Source: Lachnospiraceae bacterium MD329 (GTDB lineage: Bacteria; Bacillota; Clostridia; UBA1381). Taken from it: DNA of 64,000 nt. The translations under genes and the position numbers were made by a program. Location: contig VIQV01000023.1 in NCBI GenBank assembly GCA_010206265.1, positions 186,001-250,000 of the forward strand, in the 5' to 3' direction. A model generated the notes under the pieces. It did not search any database, was not told the origin of the DNA, and saw only the letters and a program-made list of their open reading frames with translations. Position 1 is the stretch's first letter. Each line of letters starts with the position of its first letter. This document shows positions 36,901-44,485 of the stretch, one piece after another.

Positions 36901-38211
36901 CCCCTTCGGAATACCGTCCACAGGGTCATCTACAAGATATACACTGCCGCCGCTTCCGTGTTCTGGGGCTGTACGATGTATAACGTTATCTATAATTCGC
37001 GCGTCTACTAAATCTTGTTTCGGTAAAGTTGCTCCGACATCTGATATTACGTCTGAATAAGCCTCCTGAGCGGATACTACTGTTTTGTTGTACAGATATG
37101 AAGTATTTCTAAGCTCATCAAGCTTATTATAGCTTATACCTTTCATACCAAGATATACTCCCGCACCTCTGTCTATCTGCCAGTTCTCGGAATTTACAGC
37201 AGCAGCCTCCTCACTGTCATCATCAACATAGTTACCGTTTGCATAAATATCGCCAGACCATTTCTGCTGATATTTATTTCCTGGAGAAAGCTCAAAAATC
37301 CTTGCGCGCTTATTAGCAGGTGTAGCAGGTCCATACTTATAATAATTATTAACCAAATTAACATTGGCTCCGTTCTCCGCGCCATATCCTGCTTTATCTC
37401 CCCAGTTATAAATTATATTGTTCCACATATCTACAACTGTATCACTATCTGTATAACCGGGTGTCATAGAAACAGTTTCACTTGTACCGATTTTAGGATT
37501 ACGGCTTTTATGCGACGCAATAATATTATGGTGCATTGAAACATTCACTCCGCCCCATATACCTGCATAGCTATGCTCGCCTTTACCGTGAATAGAGTTG
37601 TTAAGGGCCTCCGAAACTATACAACGCTGAACCGTTATATTTTCACCGCCGATAATTGATAAATTCTCATCAGTTCCCCAGCTAATACTGCAATGGTCAA
37701 GAATAATATCTTTTGCACCTATAGGAATACTGAAACCATCCTGTGTTATTGTATCACTTCCGTCTGCAAGCTTTGCTCCGGGACGAAAACGCAGATACCG
37801 CATAATTATATTTTGTCCGTTTATTTTAACGCTGTTTCCGCGAAAACATATACCGTCCCCAGGCGCGGTATGTCCCATAATTGTAATATTATTATGCTCA
37901 ATTGATACACGTGACTCTAAATCAATCATTCCTGAAACATCAAACACAACAATTCTGTTTCCTTTTGATACTGCATCACGAAATGACCCTTCTCCGCTGT
38001 CGTTAAGATTTGTAACGTGATAAACCTCTATATCATTACCGCTTTGCAGAGCCCTCCTTGCACCAAGAGCAGACATTCCTCCGCCCGCAGCACCTGGAAA
38101 TGCCATCCCGATTGTTAAAGAGTTTCGCACATTTTCAACATCTGCAAACGCCGTATGAACTGATATTGCCGTCAATGCCGCAAGCACAACTGCCGTAATC
38201 CTCTTTTTCAT
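33985..38211 (-). CDS. Secreted multi-domain PL1 pectate lyase
   Basis: Extracellular pectate lyase, 1408 residues. The ATG at 38211 is preferred because GAGGTG lies seven bases upstream; the TTG at 38217 would leave only two bases. A signal peptide ends near AFA (residue 23). The PL1 beta-helix starts with FPGAAGGG and has LDHCSISWGTDE (about 171) and SHKSRNPK (about 234), followed by a DTDGDGIPD calcium-type segment (about 457). A module with VFVWDSMEGMKP (about 525-600) comes next, then an Ig-like domain, LamG/DUF1349-like regions and a C-terminal beta-rich module (1290-1408) resembling the N-terminal module of the lyase at 24650. There is no SLH domain. It starts 15 bases after uxaC and is probably co-transcribed with it. 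Its catalytic part is closely related to that of the lyase at 40749. Confidence 0.93.
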   Translation of the reverse strand: MKKRITAVVLAALTAISVHTAFADVENVRNSLTIGMAFPGAAGGGMSALGARRALQSGNDIEVYHVTNLNDSGEGSFRDAVSKGNRIVVFDVSGMIDLESRVSIEHNNITIMGHTAPGDGICFRGNSVKINGQNIIMRYLRFRPGAKLADGSDTITQDGFSIPIGAKDIILDHCSISWGTDENLSIIGGENITVQRCIVSEALNNSIHGKGEHSYAGIWGGVNVSMHHNIIASHKSRNPKIGTSETVSMTPGYTDSDTVVDMWNNIIYNWGDKAGYGAENGANVNLVNNYYKYGPATPANKRARIFELSPGNKYQQKWSGDIYANGNYVDDDSEEAAAVNSENWQIDRGAGVYLGMKGISYNKLDELRNTSYLYNKTVVSAQEAYSDVISDVGATLPKQDLVDARIIDNVIHRTAPEHGSGGSVYLVDDPVDGIPKGQESLYDWRGYPIWESETRTTDFDTDGDGIPDVWEDKMGLDKTNPYDSLNLGPDSYTWLEIYGEDLISPYTDSCNAVIKNGSKLSVNTSGAVKVEFYRDNMYLGEASEQALSGVENGNTIIAAGYRNGVLQEVKQSVYKEDFEMPEVSSNQKRVFVWDSMEGMKPIEGAGLFSSIDAETEDGMNILSAKLTYADNSVRIVPAAVEVSNYPEQVSQAVSGDFEIVGTLEDIPNLAKNCYTGIYTDDFVIAAGYNDSFKRVIRYGKKSNAELSEKDDKGYRYIKISVNNGHADLYAAKNLAQWDKLSENGYDYKGTDPTAGTYIINPEEKPYTAFVPWKVVTEKTTPVITIDNIEENSRIGFNENIRVTIQAQAGSTVTDATVLFNGEIISEVTGLNVNENGETIDIPLSFINAQQGEITVMCFDSNYRSASDTVNVFVSADAKPWQLCDIGASKEDIKTYVSVTDDYTYKIAGLDGNIGGTSDKCGYLYQKFSGDSRIYYRSRMQAGKQFGIMMRKSLDADSESYFFGGEQAEGAVSYSLKSRTVKGEDMSIDTAEGLSGQNLYFIAEKSGNMLNIYQTENGATVYQTKKLLNSIDVSLLGEEYYLGFASVGGEGNPPDTGWIGIDNSSLDEQGNNVYRWNFEYGLDWCWQSQEMNVLKPLWANDEIGENAGGKLLLAPGDEYTGDRYVFREYLMNDEYVPEMSANILLTGEEPAMNVYLQTGDANTAYKITFDNDNKIKDANGNEIGNWEKDTFYNIVMRVGVDADTMDLSCKLTVDGVVSDIAIPKDSHFRTQINTEKKTPVTKAVYFEPLSRAEGKYYIDDISVIPRQDEYKIVSEKKMYTFENVEGYEGMTISGASAETLTKAKKVAGINFMGKVRLSKPATSVEFPVSGECEIRVYAVSANKEEVRSLVLNDGNDHILPFNSIGWAEVEGSAAVHKYNGSAGTIKISANAGVDVYGIEVFAKRLETVN

Positions 38212-38226
38212 TACCAATCACCTCAT

Positions 38227-39633
38227 TTAAAACTTAAAATAAGATACTGCGTTATTATAACAAATATCTTCAACTATTTTACCAAGCGTCTTTATATCAG
38301 AAGGAAATTCTCCGTTTTCTACCCACGTTCCCAGCAGATTACATAATATACGTCTGAAATACTCGTGTCTTGTATATGAAAGGAAACTCCTCGAATCCGT
38401 CAGCATACCGACAAATTTACACAACGCGCCTAAATTTGCAAGCGCTTTCATCTGTTCTGTCATACCATCACGCTGGTCATTAAACCACCAACCGGAGCCA
38501 AACTGTATTTTCCCTTCCGTACTGCTATCCTGAAAGTTTCCGAGCATAGTTCCCAAAACACAGTTATCTTTCGGATTTAACGTATACAAGATAGTTTTCG
38601 GCAGGTTATCCTCTGCAGCAAGAGCATTGAGAAGTTTTGACAGCGGATATGCTATACAATAGTCACTGATAGAATCAAAGCCGGTATCCGCGCCAAGCTT
38701 TTTAAACATTCTTGTATTATTGTTTCTCAGTGCTCCGATATGAAGCTGCATAGCCCAGTCAAGCTCATTGTATTTTTTACCAAGCTGTATAAGTGTATAT
38801 GACTTATACGAGTCAATATCCTCTTGTGTAAGCTTTTTGCCTGACATTGCATTTTTAAATATTTTACTCACAGCCTCTGCGTTCGTTTCTTCAAACGGAA
38901 CACTGTCAAGAGCATGGTCGCTAACACGGCAGCCTGCTGAATGGAAATACGAAATTCTGCTGTATATTGCGTCAATCAAATCAGAATATGTATTAATTGT
39001 AACTCCTGCCGCCTCAGACAATCTTGCAATGTACGGCACAAAGGTGTCCTTGTCTATATTTATCATAAAATCAGGACGGAACGCAGGAAGCACTTTTGCT
39101 TTTATATGCCCCTTTTCAGCAATCCCCTTATGTACCAGCAAGTCATCGGCAGGGTCGTCAGTAGTGCATATATAAGTTACATTTGACTGATTTATAAGCG
39201 TTGACGGACTCATTTTAGTTTCAGAAATTATATGGTTTGCCTTATCCCATATTTCGTCAGCCGTTTCAGCTGTTATAACTGTATCTATACCGAAATACCG
39301 TTTAAGTTCCAAGTGCGTCCAATGATACAGAGGATTACCGACTGCATATTGCAGGCACTCGCAAAATGCTTCAAACTTTTCTTTATCGGATTTACTGCCC
39401 GTTATATACTCCTCGTCAACTCCGCACGAACGCATATATCTCCATTTATAATGGTCGCCGCCAAGGAAAATCTGAGTAATGTTTAAAAATGGTTTATCCT
39501 CGTACATCATCTGCGGACTCAAATGGCAGTGATAATCACATATGGGCATTTTTGCCGCATAGTCATTATATAATTTTTTTGCTGTCTCATTTGTAAGCAT
39601 AAAGTCGTTATCCATAAATTTTTTAGTTTTCAT
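38227..39633 (-). CDS. uxaC: Uronate isomerase (UxaC)
   Basis: Isomerises D-galacturonate to D-tagaturonate (and glucuronate to fructuronate), the first step of uronate catabolism. The 468-residue length is normal for the family. The metal-binding DYHCHLSP near residue 35 and the later GSGWWFNDQ and GMLTDSRSFLSYTRHEYFRR segments mark this amidohydrolase-superfamily enzyme. Together with UxaB and UxaA it supplies all three steps to 2-keto-3-deoxygluconate. It has AAAGGAG before the ATG and a promoter at 39673-39702, facing away from the AraC gene. Confidence 0.97.
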   Translation of the reverse strand: MKTKKFMDNDFMLTNETAKKLYNDYAAKMPICDYHCHLSPQMMYEDKPFLNITQIFLGGDHYKWRYMRSCGVDEEYITGSKSDKEKFEAFCECLQYAVGNPLYHWTHLELKRYFGIDTVITAETADEIWDKANHIISETKMSPSTLINQSNVTYICTTDDPADDLLVHKGIAEKGHIKAKVLPAFRPDFMINIDKDTFVPYIARLSEAAGVTINTYSDLIDAIYSRISYFHSAGCRVSDHALDSVPFEETNAEAVSKIFKNAMSGKKLTQEDIDSYKSYTLIQLGKKYNELDWAMQLHIGALRNNNTRMFKKLGADTGFDSISDYCIAYPLSKLLNALAAEDNLPKTILYTLNPKDNCVLGTMLGNFQDSSTEGKIQFGSGWWFNDQRDGMTEQMKALANLGALCKFVGMLTDSRSFLSYTRHEYFRRILCNLLGTWVENGEFPSDIKTLGKIVEDICYNNAVSYFKF

Positions 39634-39672
39634 ATCTATTCTCCTTTTAGATAAATTTTTTAATTTACTATA

Positions 39673-39702
39673 ATTATACCATTAACAAAATGTATAGTCC
39701 AA
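39673..39702 (-). promoter_or_regulatory. Predicted uxaC promoter
   Basis: On the minus strand a TTGGAC -35 and a TATAAT -10 are separated by 18 bases, 40 bases upstream of uxaC. It would drive uxaC, the downstream lyase and possibly the ABC operon. It shares a 248-base intergenic region with the promoter of the divergent AraC gene, a natural place for an operator. Confidence 0.6.
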
Positions 39703-39796
39703 TGTTTTTTTGATGTCCATTAAAGATTATTTGTTATAGTCAGTTCAAAAAATATGTGGTAATTATTGCACAATGATATGTTTTTAACAAAAACTG

Positions 39797-39825
39797 TTGT
39801 TTTTTTGCTAAAATAGTGCTATAAT
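39797..39825 (+). promoter_or_regulatory. Predicted promoter of the AraC regulator
   Basis: A TTGTTT -35 and a TATAAT -10 with a 17-base spacer lie 56 bases before the AraC start. The spacing and -10 are ideal; the -35 matches only partly, as expected if transcription needs an activator. Confidence 0.55.
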
Positions 39826-39881
39826 TGTCTTGTGAGCAGTTTTATGCACACTATTTGTATTAGCGGAAGGAGTGCTAACTT

Positions 39882-40718
39882 ATGTCTTTGCCCGAAGGAA
39901 AAAATTTATGGGTCGAGTCACTTTCAGAAACTGACGCTGCAGGTATGAGCCAGTCGCATTTTCACGATTATTATGAAATATACTACTTACTTGAAGGTAA
40001 ACGCCGTTACTTCATAAACCATACTCTTTATGATATAACCGCAAATGATATTATTCTGGTTAATAAAGGTGATATTCATCTCGCGCAAAGCTCAACCCCT
40101 GCCGGAAAGTATGCACGTTGTCTTATAACCTTTTCCGACCAATTTCTGAATAATCTGGGAAGTGAATTTGACAAAGATTTTTTAATAAAAATCTTTGATA
40201 TAAAAAAAATACATATACCCGAATCAATGCAGAATACTTTTAATATGCTTCTACATAAAGCGGAAACTAAAATCAAACAGGATAATATATATTCTCAGTA
40301 CATTGCCAAGCTTAACATTCTTGAACTGCTTGTGAATATAAACAAATTCTCTACAAAGAACAATACGCCTCTTATGGACGACCTTACCGTATATGAGGAC
40401 CGTATTCAGGAGGTATGCCGATACATATGCAACTACTACAACAAGCCCATTTCTTTAAATGAAATGGCAAAAATAGCATATATGTCGCCTACATATTTTT
40501 CGAAGAAATTCAAGCGTGTTACAGGTTTTGGCTTTAACGAATACTTAAATAACGTTAGAATAAAAATGGCTACCAGCCTATTAATGGAAACGCAAAGTTC
40601 AATTACCGAAATCGCAACTTTCTGCGGTTATCAGGACAGTAATTATTTTGGTGATGTATTCAAAAAAATAATCGGAATTTCCCCGAATAAATACAGAAAA
40701 GAACATTACATACTGTAA
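39882..40718 (+). CDS. AraC-family regulator, probable pectin/uronate sensor
   Basis: Transcription factor of 278 residues with an N-terminal cupin (HFHDYYEIYYLLEG, about 28-41) and a C-terminal AraC double helix-turn-helix (about 180-278; SLNEMAKIAYMSPTYFSKKF and ITEIATFCGYQDSNYFGDVF, ending in GISPNKYR). It is divergent from uxaC and converges on a PL1 lyase gene, so it is the best candidate for local control of the uronate genes; this is inferred from gene order. GGAAGGAG precedes the ATG. Confidence 0.93.
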   Translation: MSLPEGKNLWVESLSETDAAGMSQSHFHDYYEIYYLLEGKRRYFINHTLYDITANDIILVNKGDIHLAQSSTPAGKYARCLITFSDQFLNNLGSEFDKDFLIKIFDIKKIHIPESMQNTFNMLLHKAETKIKQDNIYSQYIAKLNILELLVNINKFSTKNNTPLMDDLTVYEDRIQEVCRYICNYYNKPISLNEMAKIAYMSPTYFSKKFKRVTGFGFNEYLNNVRIKMATSLLMETQSSITEIATFCGYQDSNYFGDVFKKIIGISPNKYRKEHYIL

Positions 40719-40721
40719 TAT

Positions 40722-40747
40722 AAAATCCACCCCGAAGGGTGGATTTT
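40722..40747. terminator. Bidirectional terminator between AraC and PL1 genes
   Basis: An 11-bp perfect stem (40722-40732 with 40737-40747) occupies the 30 bases between two convergent genes. A-runs and T-runs flank both sides, so each transcript sees a stem plus T-tail. On the minus strand the loop is cUUCGg, as in the terminator at 5022-5053. Confidence 0.88.
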
Positions 40748-40748
40748 T

Positions 40749-43499
40749 CTATATTACAGGTTTCATTGAGTTCAGTGAACACCACACATAAACTTTTACA
40801 TTATCGTTTGTATCGTCAAAATTTTCAGGCTTTGACACGTTATTCACGCCTGCTTTTAAACGCTGATTTTCTTTTACATTTATCTGCGACAATACTCCGT
40901 CCACATAACAAGCAAAAATCACTGCCACTGTCTGTTCCTCTTCCGATACTATAACTGCCTGATGATTCTGTACATCATACTCTGCTTTAGGTCTAAGCGG
41001 AGTTGGCGTCGGCATTATTGTCGGTGTTGGAATTGCTGTAGGTGTCGGGATAACTTCTGATATTCCTTCTGTTTTTATATTCGAAAATGACGCAATCGAA
41101 TACCAAGGCAGCATAGGATTTGCCTCATTTGAATTGCCTGCTGCACTATCTACTGCCAACCCGACATATGCCTGTTTACTCCAACCGCTTATATCAATTG
41201 TAAGCGGCTGTCGGATATTATTTGTCCAATATATACCATCATTGGACACAGACAATATAAGCTTATCGCCTTTTCTTTCAATTTTTATATATTCGGGCAA
41301 TGTCAGATTTTTCTCAGGGTTTGATGTATCATAACTTCCGTCGTTTTTGATTTCATTTCCTGCCAAATCACAAAGCCAGCTGCGTACAACATCTTCCCCT
41401 GTTTCACTGCGCTGTATAACCTGAATATTCTCTCCATACTTTTTCCAACCGTCGGCAAGCATTACCATTCTTGAATTACTATCCAGACTTTCCCTGAACA
41501 TAATTCCGCATACCACACCGTTTTCATACTTCGGCACATCTTCAATTTTAGCAGAGAATTCAAAATCTCCGTTTACTTCATTCTTCCAATAGCTGAAACT
41601 GTCAGACTTTCCACCTATAATACCGCTGCCTGCAATATATGTTTTCCCTTCATTTGTCCATACATCGTTTTTGCCTTCAAAAGGAGTTTTTCCGATTTCA
41701 ATTATATTATTCTTGTTTATAGCGCCGTCGTTTTTAGTAACATAAACTATTGATGTCGGAGAAGTTGTTGACTCTCCCTTATTGTTGTACGCTTTTGAAG
41801 TGATATAGTGCACTCCTGCTTTTAATGACAGATTTTTCTCTATTTTATTACCTGTAACAGTATCAATAAGAGTTTCACCGTCATACAGTTCTATTTGTGT
41901 TATGCTTGTTCCCTGTTTCGCTTTTGCCTCTGCTGAATAAACGACCTTTTCATTTTCTTCCGCAACTTCCCAGAAACCACTGTTATCTGTTTTATCGGTA
42001 GTTTTGGACGTATCCGCAATTGACGGAGCATTAACCGTAATATCAGGATTTGATGGAGCACTCTGACTTTCCGTCCAGTCGTTTACATAAGCCTCAATCC
42101 AGGTATACCCCTTCCACTTGCCTGTTGTCACAATATCCGTTTCCTTCTTGTTTCCCATTCCGTTCGCAGCTTTCCAATCCGAAGGTACGACAAACGTTCT
42201 TTTTTCCGAGGTTATTCCGCTGAAACCGCCAACCTCTTCTATACTGTTTATAATTCTTCCCGTACCGTTTTTTACATCGTTTATTACACGCGCATCAATG
42301 CTGTCACGGCGAGGGAGCGTCGCTCCCGCATTTTCAAGAACATTATTATATACCTCTTCAGCTGACTGATACGGAATTGCATATTCTCCCATATCAATAG
42401 GTGAAGCTGTAAAGTTTGCACGCTCCTGATTTTGTACATAACTTTCATTTGCCGTATTATCTTCCGTTGCCTCACTGTTTCCAAATACATAGTTACCGCT
42501 TACATAAAAATTAGACTTCGGCATTTGACCGTTATAGCTCGTATTTCCGTTATGCGTAACCTCAAATATTTTTGAACGTATGCTTTGCTTGGTTGAGGGA
42601 CCGTATTTATAATAATTATTTCGTATATTTACGTTTGACGCGTATTCAGGCGCTGAATACCTCGTCCATGAATTGTACGAATACGGTTCACCGCCGTAGC
42701 AGCTGTTATTACCCCAGTTGTAGATTACATTATTAGCCATATCTGTTGACTTCAGATTTCTGTCAAGTCGGGGATTGCGGCTGTCGTGATGAGCAAATAA
42801 ATTATGATGATATGTTGCGTTTGTACCGCCTATTATACCGCCATAGCCGTGCGCGCCTTTAAAATGACTCGACATTCTAAGACTTTCTGAGCTTATGCAA
42901 TTCTGAACCGACACATTTTCCGACTGTGCTTTCGGCGGTTTGTTTTCCGATTCTTTACCGTCTTCAAGAGAACCTGAATAAATCGTCAGCATTTCATCAA
43001 CTCCCCACGAAACAGAGCAATGGTCTATCATAATATTACTTAACCATCTGCCCCCTAATCCGTCAGGCTCACCATTTTGACGGTCTGTAGGACGCACACG
43101 AAGATATCGTATAATAACATTATCAGCATTATTTCCAAGCAAAACATCATAACCTGATACTGTTATGCCATCTCCAGGTGCAGTTTGTCCTAAAATCGTA
43201 AGATTACTCTTTTTTATGTCCAAACGACTTTCAAGTTCTATTATTCCGCTTACATCAAATACAATGATTCGTCCTTCTTTTGATACAGCATCACGCAGTG
43301 AGCCTGTTCCGCTGTCATTTAAATTGGTAACGTGGTAGACAGAGGGCTGCAAAGAATTTCTTGCACCTTTTGTATACTTTCCTCCGCCCTGCGCGTCAGG
43401 AAATGCCAAAATATTATCCTCAGCATTAACAGGTAAACAGATAAGTCCTGCCATCATTACTGCAGATAAAATATACGCGGTTATTTTTTTTAAATTCAT
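40749..43499 (-). CDS. Secreted PL1 pectate lyase with WDS-type C-terminal module
   Basis: Extracellular pectate lyase of 916 residues. After a signal peptide (about 1-26) the PL1 beta-helix begins at FPDAQGGG, with IDHCSVSWGVDE (about 158) and HHDSRNPR (about 237; likely catalytic Arg). An Ig-like domain (515-620), a DUF1349/LamG-like region (620-830), a Pro/Thr linker of PTPT units and a C-terminal module ending VYVWCSLNSMKPVI follow. The catalytic domain is close to that of the lyase at 33985, with the same YHVTNLNDSG and FDVSG core strings, so the two are likely duplicates flanking uxaC and the AraC gene. No SLH domain is present. GGGGAG precedes the start. Confidence 0.93.
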   Translation of the reverse strand: MNLKKITAYILSAVMMAGLICLPVNAEDNILAFPDAQGGGKYTKGARNSLQPSVYHVTNLNDSGTGSLRDAVSKEGRIIVFDVSGIIELESRLDIKKSNLTILGQTAPGDGITVSGYDVLLGNNADNVIIRYLRVRPTDRQNGEPDGLGGRWLSNIMIDHCSVSWGVDEMLTIYSGSLEDGKESENKPPKAQSENVSVQNCISSESLRMSSHFKGAHGYGGIIGGTNATYHHNLFAHHDSRNPRLDRNLKSTDMANNVIYNWGNNSCYGGEPYSYNSWTRYSAPEYASNVNIRNNYYKYGPSTKQSIRSKIFEVTHNGNTSYNGQMPKSNFYVSGNYVFGNSEATEDNTANESYVQNQERANFTASPIDMGEYAIPYQSAEEVYNNVLENAGATLPRRDSIDARVINDVKNGTGRIINSIEEVGGFSGITSEKRTFVVPSDWKAANGMGNKKETDIVTTGKWKGYTWIEAYVNDWTESQSAPSNPDITVNAPSIADTSKTTDKTDNSGFWEVAEENEKVVYSAEAKAKQGTSITQIELYDGETLIDTVTGNKIEKNLSLKAGVHYITSKAYNNKGESTTSPTSIVYVTKNDGAINKNNIIEIGKTPFEGKNDVWTNEGKTYIAGSGIIGGKSDSFSYWKNEVNGDFEFSAKIEDVPKYENGVVCGIMFRESLDSNSRMVMLADGWKKYGENIQVIQRSETGEDVVRSWLCDLAGNEIKNDGSYDTSNPEKNLTLPEYIKIERKGDKLILSVSNDGIYWTNNIRQPLTIDISGWSKQAYVGLAVDSAAGNSNEANPMLPWYSIASFSNIKTEGISEVIPTPTAIPTPTIMPTPTPLRPKAEYDVQNHQAVIVSEEEQTVAVIFACYVDGVLSQINVKENQRLKAGVNNVSKPENFDDTNDNVKVYVWCSLNSMKPVI

Positions 43500-43603
43500 A
43501 ATTATATCACTCCCCGAAGTATAGTTATTTATACTTTATCATATATGAACCGCTTGGGCAACAGATTATAACAGATAAAACAAAAAAACCCTTTTTTTTA
43601 ATA

Positions 43604-43634
43604 AAAATACCACCTGCATAACAGGTGGTATTTT
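43604..43634 (-). terminator. Terminator after cdsA
   Basis: A 13-bp stem (43604-43616 with 43622-43634) with a five-base loop, flanked by A- and T-runs, follows the cdsA stop codon. It ends the pyrH-frr-uppS-cdsA transcript. Confidence 0.85.
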
Positions 43635-43649
43635 TACTGTTTGTATTAA

Positions 43650-44483
43650 TTAAAATGCAATCATAGCAAATATTATCATAATTAATATTACAGGCGCAAT
43701 AAACATTACGCTGTCAAATCTGTCCATAAATCCGCCGTGTCCGGGAAATATCCAGCCGAAGTCTTTTATATCTTCGTCGCGTTTTATTGACGAGGCAATC
43801 AAATCTCCTACCTGCGATAATACTCCGCCCACCAATCCTACAGCTATGAAGTATACAACCCAATGTGAAGCATTTACTATAAAATCATTCGTTGGCAATT
43901 GATACAATATAACCAAATAAACCAGACAGCAGAGAACTGCGCCTATAACACCTCCTATTGAGCCTTCAACCGTTTTATTCGGGCTGACGTGAGGTATAAG
44001 CTTATGTTTCCCAAAAAGCTTGCCCGAAAAATACGCAAATGTATCTGTTGTCCACGCACATATGAATATTAAAAGCATAAATTCCGTACCGAAAAATTCC
44101 TTGACAAACCATATACACCACATAGAAACAGTGATATATAGGGTCAAAAAACCGCTTGCAAGAATATCTTTATAGCTTTTTTTGCCATGACGTGTTACAA
44201 TAATTATCATATACAAAAGCAATATTGCGGTTGCTGCCATAAAAACAAAAATAAGACTAAGCTCAGCACTTTTTAGTACAAAACACATTACAAGCATCAT
44301 TATAATAGACGATATACCACCAACAAATTTCATTAAATTATCAGCCTTTGTCGCGGTATAACATTCATACAGCATTACAAGTATAACTGCCGCAAGAGCA
44401 ATTGTAAACACAACAGGCGGCAGCATAAGTATACCTACAAATATCGCAAGTGCGATAACTGCCGTTAAAATCCTCGTTTTCAT
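43650..44483 (-). CDS. cdsA: Phosphatidate cytidylyltransferase
   Basis: Makes CDP-diacylglycerol from CTP and phosphatidate for phospholipid synthesis, in the cytoplasmic membrane. The 277-residue protein has about eight hydrophobic segments and the CdsA signature near the C-terminus: SSIKRDEDIKDFG followed by PGHGGFMDRFDS. It starts two bases after uppS, the common gene order in Firmicutes. The usual next genes (dxr, rseP) are not here, since a terminator follows. Confidence 0.96.
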   Translation of the reverse strand: MKTRILTAVIALAIFVGILMLPPVVFTIALAAVILVMLYECYTATKADNLMKFVGGISSIIMMLVMCFVLKSAELSLIFVFMAATAILLLYMIIIVTRHGKKSYKDILASGFLTLYITVSMWCIWFVKEFFGTEFMLLIFICAWTTDTFAYFSGKLFGKHKLIPHVSPNKTVEGSIGGVIGAVLCCLVYLVILYQLPTNDFIVNASHWVVYFIAVGLVGGVLSQVGDLIASSIKRDEDIKDFGWIFPGHGGFMDRFDSVMFIAPVILIMIIFAMIAF

Positions 44484-44485
44484 AA

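Noticed and set aside
4129-39800. Short AACAGTT-like strings upstream of the GH116-like gene (4129), the ABC permease (33897) and in the uxaC/AraC region (39792) as a shared operator
   Set aside because: Only seven bases are shared, in differing orientation and context, and AT-rich DNA produces such matches by chance. No copy was found before the esterase operon.
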